A DNA stretch of 39,831 nucleotides from G020348385 sp964580235 (lineage in GTDB: Bacteria > Acidobacteriota > Aminicenantia > Aminicenantales > Aminicenantaceae). A program made the translations under genes and the position numbers. How positions within the stretch are numbered: the first letter of the stretch is position 1; each line of letters begins with the position of its first letter. The stretch lies in contig CAZOJY010000021.1 of NCBI GenBank assembly GCA_964580235.1, forward strand, positions 1 through 39,831. Reading direction: 5' to 3'. Below are positions 8,446 through 16,792 of the stretch, one piece after another. Below the pieces are notes generated by a model, which worked only from the letters and a program-made list of their open reading frames with translations, was not told where the DNA came from and searched no databases.

Positions 8446-10020
8446 TTAAGATTTGAGGTAGTGGGAGCCGCAGCTGACAGAATTGCCGATCGCAGCATAT
8501 GTGATCAACACGGCCACTTGAATTCCATGCTTGAGGCCAACAATCTTGGCGTCCATCCTGGCTTCCCTGTAAAACTTTTCGATCCTGTGGCTGAGATATT
8601 CCAAATCTGCCCTTGCACGTTCCAGCCGCTTCCGGGTGCGGATGATTCCTGCATAATTCCACATGGTCGACCGGATGGATATCCAATCCTGATTAATGAG
8701 TGCAGGGTCTGTCTCCTCTTCTTTTTCTGGATAGTACCACTGGTGGATATCAGAGCTCGTGTATTCGACAACCGGACTGAAATGGGAGGCAATGTGCTGG
8801 GCGGCCCGCGTTCCCCAAACCAGCCCTTCCAGCAAAGAAGTGGAAGCCAGTCGGTTGGCGCCATGCACGCCGGTACAGGAGACCTCCCCAGCGGCATAGA
8901 GTCCGCTCAGGGAGGTTCGACCCCATTTATCCACCAAAACCCCTCCACAGCAGTAGTGAGCGGCGGGAACCACAGGGATGGATTCTCGCGTGATATCAAT
9001 CCCGTAACGAAGACATGTCTTAAAAATATAGGGAAAACGTTTTTTTATATCGATTTTTGCGTATGATGCCAGGTCCAGATAAACATAATTCGAGTTGGTG
9101 TTGGTCATCTCTTCATAGATGGCCCTCGTGACTTCATCACGAGGAGCCAATTCCCCGCTTTCGGAATATTTTTCCATAAATGTCTGCCCGTCTTTTGTTT
9201 TTAACCTGGCCCCTTCCCCTCTTACTGTTTCCGATATCAAAAAGCCATCCGCATCCCTATGAAATAAAGATGTGGGATGAAATTGGATGTACTCCATATT
9301 GACAAGTCTTGCTCCTGCCCGGTATGCCATCGCATACCCATCCCCGATCGCTCCCTTGGGATTCGAAGTGTAAAGGTACACAGCTCCACAGCCCCCCGAG
9401 GCAAGAATGGTATAAGTGGCAAATATGATTTTCACTTTTTTTGTTTTATTGTCCAAAACATAACATCCGATACACCGTGGCTCTCTGTAAAATGATGTTG
9501 GATCTTTTGAATGATGAGGAACAGTCAATAAATCAACTGCTGTGTGATCAGGGAGAAAAGTAATATTCGAGAAATTTTTCAACGCGGCAACAAACTTTTC
9601 CTCGACAGTCTTGCCGGTTGTATCCCGGATATGCAGAATTCTCCTGCGCGAATGGCCTCCTTCTTGTGCATAATCTAAAGAATCCGGGGAGCTCTTTGTG
9701 AAGGGGATTTTCAGCTCGTCGATCAAGACGGAGTCTACCATTTTTTTCCCCTCTGTAGAAAGAATATCAACAGCCTCAGGATTATTTATCCTGTCTCCGG
9801 TCTGGATAATATCTTCCTTTAATAGTTCTGGTTGATCATCCGGCCCAAGTGATACAATTCCGCCTTGAGCATAGTATGTGTTTGATTCTTCCAGCGCATT
9901 ATTTTTTGTGATGATCACGGTTTTTAAGCCGCATTTGGCCGCCTCCAAAGCCGTACTCGCTCCAGCGATGCCGCAACCGATGACCAGAATATCGGTTTTT
10001 AATGTTCCGGCTGCTTCCAT
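8446..10020 (-). CDS. nadB: L-aspartate oxidase
   Basis: NadB oxidises L-aspartate to iminoaspartate with FAD, the first step of de novo NAD synthesis; in anaerobes fumarate can accept the electrons. The 524-residue protein opens with a Rossmann dinucleotide motif (DILVIGCGIAGAS). Flavoprotein-family motifs follow: the FHPTSLFH stretch, RGEGARL, and the substrate-site segment EVSCTGVHGANRLASTSLLE. The succinate-dehydrogenase-flavoprotein-like C-terminal helical domain is present. The frame stays open to a TTG at 10035, but AGGGG just before the ATG at 10020 supports that start. It begins 7 bases after the nadC stop, so the two are cotranscribed. No quinolinate synthase gene (nadA) is in the window. 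Confidence 0.95.
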   Translation of the reverse strand: MEAAGTLKTDILVIGCGIAGASTALEAAKCGLKTVIITKNNALEESNTYYAQGGIVSLGPDDQPELLKEDIIQTGDRINNPEAVDILSTEGKKMVDSVLIDELKIPFTKSSPDSLDYAQEGGHSRRRILHIRDTTGKTVEEKFVAALKNFSNITFLPDHTAVDLLTVPHHSKDPTSFYREPRCIGCYVLDNKTKKVKIIFATYTILASGGCGAVYLYTSNPKGAIGDGYAMAYRAGARLVNMEYIQFHPTSLFHRDADGFLISETVRGEGARLKTKDGQTFMEKYSESGELAPRDEVTRAIYEEMTNTNSNYVYLDLASYAKIDIKKRFPYIFKTCLRYGIDITRESIPVVPAAHYCCGGVLVDKWGRTSLSGLYAAGEVSCTGVHGANRLASTSLLEGLVWGTRAAQHIASHFSPVVEYTSSDIHQWYYPEKEEETDPALINQDWISIRSTMWNYAGIIRTRKRLERARADLEYLSHRIEKFYREARMDAKIVGLKHGIQVAVLITYAAIGNSVSCGSHYLKS

Positions 10021-10027
10021 GGTTCCC

Positions 10028-10861
10028 CTAATCAATAAACTCCATGCTGATATCCAGCGATTTATAGGAATGAGTTAAAGCTCCAACAGAGATAAAATCA
10101 ACTCCCAGATCCGCAATCATTGGGGCTCTGGACAAGCTGACATTCCCGGAGACTTCCACAAGAACCCTGCCGTCCAGTGATTTCACAACATCCCTCATTT
10201 TGTCCAGGGACATGTTGTCAAGCATGACGATATCAGCCCCGCATTTTAGAGCTTCCTCCGCCTCTCCCTTATCAGTCGTTTCAACCGCTATTTTTATCCC
10301 TGGCTTGATTTTTTTTCTGGCCAAAATCACAGCTTTCGAAATACTCCCAACGATCTTGATGTGATTGTCCTTTATCATAACCATGTCAGAAAGACTGATA
10401 CGGTGATTTGTCCCTCCTCCCATCCGGACGGCATATTTTTCCAGACTCCTCAGCCCCGGAGTGGTTTTGCGCGTATCCAGAACTTTTGTTTTTTTCCCTT
10501 CCACAGCATTCACATATTTGTTGGTCAGTGTCGCAATTCCTGACATCCTCTGAAGAAAATTCAAAGCTGTCCTCTCTCCCTTGAGTAAGGAAATGGCAGA
10601 TCCTTTTAAAACAGCGATTTTATCACCTCTGCTTATTTTTTGGCCGTCTTTTTTATAAATCTCGAAACAAATTGAGGAGTCAATTTTTTTCATCACTCTT
10701 TCCGCAACATAGATCCCTGCGAGCACTCCCCTTTCTTTTGCTAAAATCAAGGCTCGCGAGACGGCCTCTGCCGAGACAATGTTTTCTGAAGTGATGTCTC
10801 CGGCGGGCATATCTTCCTTAAGTGCTGCTGCAATCAGGGTGTCGATTTTTTTCTTCCACAT
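10028..10861 (-). CDS. nadC: Nicotinate-nucleotide diphosphorylase (quinolinate phosphoribosyltransferase)
   Basis: NadC converts quinolinate and PRPP to nicotinate mononucleotide, the committed step of NAD synthesis that follows NadB and NadA. The 277-residue protein has the family opening (LIAAALKEDMPAGDITSE), the ERTALNFLQRMSGIAT segment near residue 95, the KVLDTRKTTPGLR phosphoribosyl-binding stretch near 125-140, and the barrel end DFISVGALTHS. The length is normal. There is no ribosome binding site. A near-perfect promoter puts transcription start at or within two bases of the ATG, so the message is probably leaderless. It is the first gene of the nadC-nadB-ileS-lspA-lgt-rluD run. Confidence 0.95.
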   Translation of the reverse strand: MWKKKIDTLIAAALKEDMPAGDITSENIVSAEAVSRALILAKERGVLAGIYVAERVMKKIDSSICFEIYKKDGQKISRGDKIAVLKGSAISLLKGERTALNFLQRMSGIATLTNKYVNAVEGKKTKVLDTRKTTPGLRSLEKYAVRMGGGTNHRISLSDMVMIKDNHIKIVGSISKAVILARKKIKPGIKIAVETTDKGEAEEALKCGADIVMLDNMSLDKMRDVVKSLDGRVLVEVSGNVSLSRAPMIADLGVDFISVGALTHSYKSLDISMEFID

Positions 10862-10869
10862 CAGGAAAA

Positions 10870-10898
10870 ATTATAGTTTTTTCATCTCTCCCAGTCAA
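10870..10898 (-). promoter_or_regulatory. Near-consensus sigma-70 promoter for nadC operon
   Basis: On the minus strand TTGACT (10898-10893) is separated by 17 bases from a perfect TATAAT (10875-10870). Eight bases then precede the nadC ATG at 10861, so transcription should start at 10863-10861, giving no room for a leader. The bases between are TTTTTCC-like and contain no Shine-Dalgarno sequence. Confidence 0.75.
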
Positions 10899-11019
10899 AT
10901 CCTTCCCAGCAGAGTTAAGCATCCCCAGAAGAACTACTGTTTAGTACCAGATTTTTTTTGTGGCCGATAGTTTATCCACTAAAAAAGAAAAAATCCAACA
11001 GAAACGTAAGTCAAGTCGA

Positions 11020-11048
11020 TTGACATTGATCGGAATCTTCTTTTAAAT
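11020..11048 (+). promoter_or_regulatory. Promoter for the flippase-like gene, predicted leaderless
   Basis: TTGACA (11020-11025) is followed by 17 bases and TTAAAT (11043-11048); TAAATA one base later is an alternative. The predicted start at about 11055 coincides with the GTG start codon of the next gene. This mirrors the divergent nadC promoter on the other strand. Confidence 0.6.
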
Positions 11049-11054
11049 ACAGGT

Positions 11055-12086
11055 GTGGAAAAAAAGAAGATTTTTTCCCTCCTGATTTCGATCGCTGTCT
11101 CTGCCATACTTATCTGGTTCCTTTTCGCAAAAATTGAGTTCAAAGACTTCATACAAACATTTTCCCGAATTTACATCCCGGGATTCCTGGCATTCACGAT
11201 CATCTCTCTGATAGGCGCGACACTGCGCGCATGGCGATATAAATGGTTACTGCTTCCCCGCTCTATAAGTTGGAGAGATGTTTTCCTGGTTACTTTTATC
11301 CGCAATCTCTTTGTGGATCTTTTTCCCGCGCGTCTTGGATCTCTTTCTTATGTTTACGTGCTTAACCGGAGCATGAAATTTTCCTTTGAAGCTTCCTCTT
11401 CAAGCTTTGTCTTAGCCTTTGTTCTGGATTTTCTTACATTGAGCCCCTTTTTAGTGATTGCCATATTAGCCGTAGGTTTGGGAAAAACTTCTGTTTCTAA
11501 CGTGACTCTTCTGGCCATTTCCTTTTTATTTTTTCTACTGGTTTTTTTTATCTTCTGGAAAGTTATAAAATTAGCGGGAATAAGCCTCAAGGTTTATCAA
11601 TGGCTTTTGCGGCTTATCCGAAAGGATTCAAATAGATGGGCCGAAATCAGTGTTAAAAAAATTCATCTAACTATAAATGAACTTCAAAATATAAAAGAAA
11701 AAAAAATCGGCTGGCCCCTTTTCTTTCTCTCATTGGGAATACGTCTTGCAAAATATGGCGCTCTGTTTTTTCTTCTTTTCGCTCTTTTGCGCAGTCACGG
11801 ATTTTCATTGGGGAGCCTGAATTTTTCTAAAACCATTCTGGGAATCACCGGTGCAGAACTGACCTCTGCTCTCCCGATAAAAGGGATCGGAGGATTTGGA
11901 ACGTGGGAATCCGCATGGGCTTTAACGCTCATGCTGATGGGATTTGAAAAGCAGATAGCTATTCTTTCCAGCGGCGTGCACCTTATTACGAATCTGTTTG
12001 AATACATCTTAGGTACCGTCAGCATTCTCATCCTCAGCTTTCTTCGCTCAAAGACGAACAAAAACAAAAAAGGGAAAGTTGCATGA
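11055..12086 (+). CDS. Flippase-like / LPG-synthase transmembrane-domain protein (UPF0104 type)
   Basis: A 343-residue polytopic membrane protein with about eight hydrophobic helices. It resembles the UPF0104 / lysylphosphatidylglycerol-synthase TM region family, whose members include the flippase half of MprF and uncharacterised paralogs. Family-like features include the opening KIFSLLISIAVSAILIWFLF followed by an amphipathic stretch, the RAWRYKWLL loop near residue 55, the FVDLFPARLGSLSYVYVL segment near 90, and the GIGGFGTWESAW segment near 275. No soluble aminoacyl-transferase domain is attached, so the role is probably lipid-linked transport or is unknown. The start codon is GTG with no ribosome binding site, and the promoter suggests a leaderless message. 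It overlaps tldD by 4 bases (ATGA). Confidence 0.75.
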   Translation: MEKKKIFSLLISIAVSAILIWFLFAKIEFKDFIQTFSRIYIPGFLAFTIISLIGATLRAWRYKWLLLPRSISWRDVFLVTFIRNLFVDLFPARLGSLSYVYVLNRSMKFSFEASSSSFVLAFVLDFLTLSPFLVIAILAVGLGKTSVSNVTLLAISFLFFLLVFFIFWKVIKLAGISLKVYQWLLRLIRKDSNRWAEISVKKIHLTINELQNIKEKKIGWPLFFLSLGIRLAKYGALFFLLFALLRSHGFSLGSLNFSKTILGITGAELTSALPIKGIGGFGTWESAWALTLMLMGFEKQIAILSSGVHLITNLFEYILGTVSILILSFLRSKTNKNKKGKVA

Positions 12087-13528
12087 CAAAAAAATATCCA
12101 TTTTCGACAAATTGGGCTTTGCATATGGAGAACCACTTTTCGCTAAGCCTTGATAACTGGGAAAAAATCCTGAACATCGCGTTATCCCGGGGGGGAGATT
12201 TCTCCGAAGTTTTCTTGGAATACAGAGAATTCAATTCCATAAATATGGAAGAGGATATCATTAAGGAAACCTCTGAAAATATTATGCTTGGAGCAGGAAT
12301 TCGGGTTATCTGCGGAGATCAAACGGGCTACGGGTACACCAATGATCTATCGTTAGAAAAACTAACCAGAGCTGCCCTCACAGCCGCGTCCATCGCCAAA
12401 GGATCTCCCGCTCTTTCCTCCCCCATTCAGCCCACTCGAATCGCGCATAATTTTTATCCGATTCTCCATCCAGCGCAGCAAGTCTCCTTGGAAGATAAAA
12501 TTTCCTTGGTTAAATCTGCCTATCAATCGGCTCTTAAGTTCGCTGGGAAAATTAAAAAAGCGAAAGTGTCCTTTATAGATCAAACCAGGTATATTACGAT
12601 AACGAACTCCGAAGGACAGAGCCTATCCGATGTCCAGCCCCTTGTAAAAATGACTTGTTTGTGTATCTCGGAAAAAGCAAACATAAGAGAGGCAGGCTTT
12701 TCAGGAGGAGGAGGCCGGATCGGATTGGAGCACTTCGCCAAAGAAATTACGCCGGAACGAATCGGAACAGAAGCCGCAAAAGAAGCCATCAACCTTTTGG
12801 AAGCAATTCCGCCTCCTGCTGGAGAAATGCCGGTTGTGTTATCTCCAGGGAATAGCGGGGTTTTGATCCATGAAGCTGTTGGTCATCTTCTCGAAGCTGA
12901 TTTCAACAGAAAAAAAACATCCATTTTTTGGAATAAAATGGGCCAACAAGTTGGAAGCGAACAGATCTCCATATATGACGATCCCACCATTCCTTTCTTC
13001 CGCGGCACTTACAATATCGATGATGAAGGGACTATTCCCCAGAAAATCCCTTTAGTCAAACGTGGAAAACTGGTCGGTTTGATCCAGGACAGGTTATCCG
13101 CAAAATCGATGGGCCTGCCGCTAACCGGACACGGCCGAAGGCAGGATTACACATGTATCCCGATTCCAAGGATGAGCAACACCTACATCGACAGAGGAGA
13201 ATACGACCGGGAAGAGATCTTAAAATCTGTAAAGCGAGGATTTTATGCCCATCAATTCCAGGGAGGGCAGGTGGAAGATTCAGGGAAATTCACATTTTCT
13301 GTGAGCTCAGGTTTTTTGATAGAGAATGGCAGACTTACCGCCCCTGTTAAACAGGCAACCCTTATCGGGACGAATATCGATATCCTTCAGAATATTGAAA
13401 AAGTTGGCTCCGATCTAGCCTTTGGTTTGCAGACAGGGACCTGTGGCAAGGAAGGCCAGGCAGCTCCTGTTACAGATGGCTGCCCCACTCTCAAAATCAC
13501 AAAAATGACTGTGGGAGGCATCAAATGA
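12083..13528 (+). CDS. tldD: Metalloprotease TldD
   Basis: TldD pairs with TldE/PmbA to form a heterodimeric zinc protease that degrades unfolded peptides and in some bacteria matures modified peptides such as microcin B17. The 481-residue sequence has the catalytic HExxxH motif, HEAVGHLLEAD, with H263, E264 and H268. The C-terminal conserved segment around GGQVEDSGKFTF and the closing GTCGKEGQ stretch, with a Cys expected to be a zinc ligand in the family, are both present. GGGA-like purines lie before the ATG at 12083; an internal ATG at 12125 is a possible alternative, which would remove a slightly unusual N-terminal tail. It overlaps the upstream membrane protein and downstream tldE by 4 bases each. 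Confidence 0.93.
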   Translation: MTKKYPFSTNWALHMENHFSLSLDNWEKILNIALSRGGDFSEVFLEYREFNSINMEEDIIKETSENIMLGAGIRVICGDQTGYGYTNDLSLEKLTRAALTAASIAKGSPALSSPIQPTRIAHNFYPILHPAQQVSLEDKISLVKSAYQSALKFAGKIKKAKVSFIDQTRYITITNSEGQSLSDVQPLVKMTCLCISEKANIREAGFSGGGGRIGLEHFAKEITPERIGTEAAKEAINLLEAIPPPAGEMPVVLSPGNSGVLIHEAVGHLLEADFNRKKTSIFWNKMGQQVGSEQISIYDDPTIPFFRGTYNIDDEGTIPQKIPLVKRGKLVGLIQDRLSAKSMGLPLTGHGRRQDYTCIPIPRMSNTYIDRGEYDREEILKSVKRGFYAHQFQGGQVEDSGKFTFSVSSGFLIENGRLTAPVKQATLIGTNIDILQNIEKVGSDLAFGLQTGTCGKEGQAAPVTDGCPTLKITKMTVGGIK

Positions 13529-14871
13529 GAGGCCAAAAAAAGTCCTCAGAGCTGATAGGCCTGGCCGAAAAAACGGTTGCCTTCGCACAATCGCTTGGAG
13601 CTGATGAATCTCAGGTGTCTATCGCCGATGGCTTAGAGTTCAACGTGGACGTGAGGATGGGAAAAATCGAAAATCTGGTCGAAGCTGGGGCCAGATATCT
13701 CGGAATCAAAGTTATCAAAGAAAACAAAACAGCCTATGCCACATCCTCTGATTTGTCAAAACACACGTTAGAACGTCTGGTGAAAAATTCCATCAAACGG
13801 GCGGAGCTGGCCAGTCCAGATGAGTTTGCCGGTCTGCCGATTCTCAAACAAAGCCCTATTGACGTATCCCACCTGAACATTTTTGATCCAGAAATCTCCT
13901 CGCTTCCCACCGAAAAAAAAATGTCCCTAGCTCTGGAAACGGAACGAGTTGCACTATCTGACAAAAGAATAACAAACTCGCATGGAGCCAGTTTTGAAAC
14001 AAAAGAAATACATTCTGTCCTGGTGAACTCCTATGGGTTTGTCCATGGGTACAGAGAAACATTTTGCAGCCTGGCGGTGGGCATCCAGGCAGGCGAAACG
14101 GATCGTAAAGTCGAGGACTTTTGGTCCTGCACAAAACGGCACTTCCGAACGCTTGATCCGCCGGAAAAAGTCGGTAAAAAAGCAGTGGAGAGGACGGTCC
14201 GGCAGATCAATCCCCGTAAAATAAAAACTCAGGTCGTCCCGGTCATATTTGAACCTCTGATGACCTCCTGGTTATTGGGCTTTCTTTTTGCATGCGTTTC
14301 GGGAACAGCTGTTTATCAAAAACTGTCATTTCTCTCTGATAAGTTGGGAGAAAATATCGCTAAAAAAAACATCACCGTCTGGGATGACGGACAAATGCCG
14401 GGATCGCTGGGAACACGGCCTTATGATTCTGAAGGAGTCCTCACAAAAAAAAATCGTGTCATTGCAAATGGGAAATTGAAAAACTTTCTCTGCAACACTT
14501 ATGCCGGCAAAAAACTCAGACTCGCCTCTACTGGTAATGCGGATGGTGGAAGCGTAGGACCGAATAATTTTTATCTTCAAGCCGGTAATATTTCGCAAGA
14601 AAAGATTATCCAAAAAACCAAAAAAGGGCTTATCCTCATAAAGACCATTGGTCATGGTCTCAATCCAGTGACAGGAGACATCAGCCGGGGCGCATTTGGA
14701 TTGTGGGTCGAAAACGGAGAGATTGTTTATCCTGTCTCAGAGATCACGATAGCCGGCAACCTCGAAACAATTTTGAATCAAATCGAGGATATAGGAGATG
14801 ACCTTGAGTTTAGAAGTTCGATTTGCGGCCCCAGCATAAAAATCCAACAGCTTACTGTTGCCGGGGAGTAA
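13525..14871 (+). CDS. pmbA: TldE/PmbA, non-catalytic partner of TldD
   Basis: A 448-residue member of the TldD/PmbA family that lacks the HExxxH motif: the matching region (EPLMTSWLLGFLFACVSG) has no histidine pair. This is the known pattern for TldE, the subunit that pairs with TldD. The N-terminal domain with GADESQVSIADGLEFNVDVR and the C-terminal GDISRGAFGLWVENGEI stretch are family-typical. GGAGG lies 7 bases before the ATG. The ATGA overlap with tldD implies coupled translation at matched levels, which suits a heterodimer. Confidence 0.92.
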   Translation: MRGQKKSSELIGLAEKTVAFAQSLGADESQVSIADGLEFNVDVRMGKIENLVEAGARYLGIKVIKENKTAYATSSDLSKHTLERLVKNSIKRAELASPDEFAGLPILKQSPIDVSHLNIFDPEISSLPTEKKMSLALETERVALSDKRITNSHGASFETKEIHSVLVNSYGFVHGYRETFCSLAVGIQAGETDRKVEDFWSCTKRHFRTLDPPEKVGKKAVERTVRQINPRKIKTQVVPVIFEPLMTSWLLGFLFACVSGTAVYQKLSFLSDKLGENIAKKNITVWDDGQMPGSLGTRPYDSEGVLTKKNRVIANGKLKNFLCNTYAGKKLRLASTGNADGGSVGPNNFYLQAGNISQEKIIQKTKKGLILIKTIGHGLNPVTGDISRGAFGLWVENGEIVYPVSEITIAGNLETILNQIEDIGDDLEFRSSICGPSIKIQQLTVAGE

Positions 14872-14897
14872 AAGCCGCTAATCCTAAGACTTTTAAT

Positions 14898-14925
14898 TTG
14901 ACAAATAATGATATATTATAATTAA
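14898..14925 (+). promoter_or_regulatory. Promoter region upstream of the KamA-family gene
   Basis: A perfect TTGACA (14898-14903) and a perfect TATAAT (14917-14922) lie only 13 bases apart, too close for a normal pair. TTGACA with a spacer of 15 gives TAATTA, and the TATAAT may have a weak -35 box in TTTAATT. The region is very AT-rich and is the only promoter-like signal between tldE and the next gene, but the exact arrangement is uncertain. The predicted leader is about 65 bases. Confidence 0.4.
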
Positions 14926-14995
14926 GCCATTTGCCTCTTTTCTGATTCGATACAGAATTAGGTTCAGTAAAATTAGGCCTAGATCCTTCTAAATT

Positions 14996-16792
14996 ATGAA
15001 AGAAAAAGCCAAAAAGAGACTTTTAAGCATCCTGGAAATGGTCCCTTCCCTTAAAAAGATCATAGTCTCCGATGATTCGCTCGAGAAAAAACGCAAGAAG
15101 ATCAGAAATCTGTTAAACGCCATGTTGATAAATACCTATGATGACAATCCTGACCTTCCTTCTCTGGCATGGGTGTTGAGTCGGGACGCTATTTTGGTTT
15201 TCCGGAATATCACATCACGCCGCAGCGAAAAAGTTGCCGGATTCAGTCTCCTTGGCTACCTGAATGACTTGATTCACAAGGGCAAGGTTTTTTCAGGGGC
15301 TTCCCCATCACAAGATTTTTTCGCAGAACTCAAGCACCTCATTCATGGGATCTCTGGTCATGCTGACGTCTACCCTAAAAGTAAACCAGCATTCAGCCTG
15401 TATAAGGGAAAAAGAGCAGCAAAACTCCGCTCGGCTGATCTCTCCCGAATGGCCAGAATCGTAGAAAAATTTAGCAAACGCTATCCCTTTGGATTAGAAG
15501 ATGATGCAAAACGACGACGGTATAAAAACAAGCTGAGGATTCTTCGATATTTCGATGCGACAGATTTTGAATGGAATAACTGGAGATGGCACCTCCGCCA
15601 TATTATCAGAGATGCGGATACATTGAATGATCTGATAAAGCTCACGGATGAACAATACCAAGCTGTCAATCAGGCCAGAAAATTCAAAATTCCGTTCGGT
15701 ATCACTCCTTATTACTTGTCTCTGATGGACTATGAATCCCACCAGGGGAGAGATAATGCCATCCGTGCTCAAGTGATTCCCTCCTTTCACTACATCAACA
15801 CATTAAAAAAATATAGAGCCAGCAAGGAAAGTTCAATGGATTTTATGCTGGAGCGGGATACATCTCCTATTGAAGGGATCACCCGTCGATATCCTCAAAT
15901 AGTGATCCTCAAGCCTGTACTGACCTGCCCCCAGATCTGTGTGTACTGTCAACGAAACTGGGAGATCGAAGATGTCTACTCGCAGACGGCTTCCCTCCCA
16001 AAATCAAAATTGGAAAATGCCATTCAATGGATTGCCAAGACTCCTGAAATCAACGAAGTTTTGATCACCGGAGGCGATCCCCTTTTATTATCTAATGAAA
16101 GAATAGAAAATCTTCTTTTTAGGCTATCCCGTCTCGGCCACATCCAGAGGATCAGAATCGGGACTCGAACACCCGTGACCCTGCCGCAACGGATCACCGA
16201 TACGCTGGTCAAAGATATCAATCACTTCAATATTCCTGGAAAACGAGAGGTCCTGATCGTTACTCATTACGAACATCCTTACGAAATAACTCGGCAATCC
16301 ATGGAAGCTGTGCAAAAATTCCGGCGTTATGGAATGGAAGTTTATAATCAGATGGTCTACACGTTCTTCAACTCACGCAAATTCGAAGCTGCCATTCTAC
16401 GGCACAAGCTTCGCTTGATCGGAGTCACGCCCTATTACACATTTGCTACAAAAGGAAAAGGAGAAACGGATGACTTTCGCGTTCCGATTTCAAGATTACT
16501 TCAGGAACAGAAGGAAGAAGCCAGACTCGTACCCGGCACGGTCAGAACCGATGAAATCGTTTTTAATGTTCCGGGGCTGGGAAAAAATTACCTTCGTGCC
16601 ATTCAACATCATGATGTGATATCTATTTTACCTGATGGCCGGCGGGTTTATGAATTTCATCCCTGGGAGGAGAAACTATCCCTGGTTGATACTTATGTCT
16701 ATACGGATGTATCAATCTATGGTTATCTGCAAAGGCTAAAAGCGATCGGTGAAAATATTTCGGATTATAAAAGCATTTGGTACTATTACTGA
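14996..16792 (+). CDS. KamA-family radical SAM/PLP aminomutase, glutamate 2,3-aminomutase-like
   Basis: A 598-residue radical SAM enzyme of the lysine 2,3-aminomutase (KamA) family. These use a 4Fe-4S cluster, S-adenosylmethionine and PLP to move an alpha-amino group to the beta carbon. The cluster motif CPQICVYC gives C311, C315 and C318. EVLITGGDPLLLS supplies the SAM-binding GGDPL segment. The PLP lysine is K530 in NVPGLGKN. The two Asp residues that hold the lysine side chain in KamA (D293, D330 in the clostridial enzyme) align with K486 and N524, the pattern described for glutamate 2,3-aminomutase. About 200 residues at the N-terminus exceed the usual KamA length. No clear ribosome binding site precedes the ATG. 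It overlaps the convergent symporter gene by 7 bases. Confidence 0.8.
   Translation: MKEKAKKRLLSILEMVPSLKKIIVSDDSLEKKRKKIRNLLNAMLINTYDDNPDLPSLAWVLSRDAILVFRNITSRRSEKVAGFSLLGYLNDLIHKGKVFSGASPSQDFFAELKHLIHGISGHADVYPKSKPAFSLYKGKRAAKLRSADLSRMARIVEKFSKRYPFGLEDDAKRRRYKNKLRILRYFDATDFEWNNWRWHLRHIIRDADTLNDLIKLTDEQYQAVNQARKFKIPFGITPYYLSLMDYESHQGRDNAIRAQVIPSFHYINTLKKYRASKESSMDFMLERDTSPIEGITRRYPQIVILKPVLTCPQICVYCQRNWEIEDVYSQTASLPKSKLENAIQWIAKTPEINEVLITGGDPLLLSNERIENLLFRLSRLGHIQRIRIGTRTPVTLPQRITDTLVKDINHFNIPGKREVLIVTHYEHPYEITRQSMEAVQKFRRYGMEVYNQMVYTFFNSRKFEAAILRHKLRLIGVTPYYTFATKGKGETDDFRVPISRLLQEQKEEARLVPGTVRTDEIVFNVPGLGKNYLRAIQHHDVISILPDGRRVYEFHPWEEKLSLVDTYVYTDVSIYGYLQRLKAIGENISDYKSIWYYY

Noticed and set aside
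8461..9066. Open frame of 201 codons on the plus strand
   Set aside because: It is antisense to nadB; no recognisable domain.
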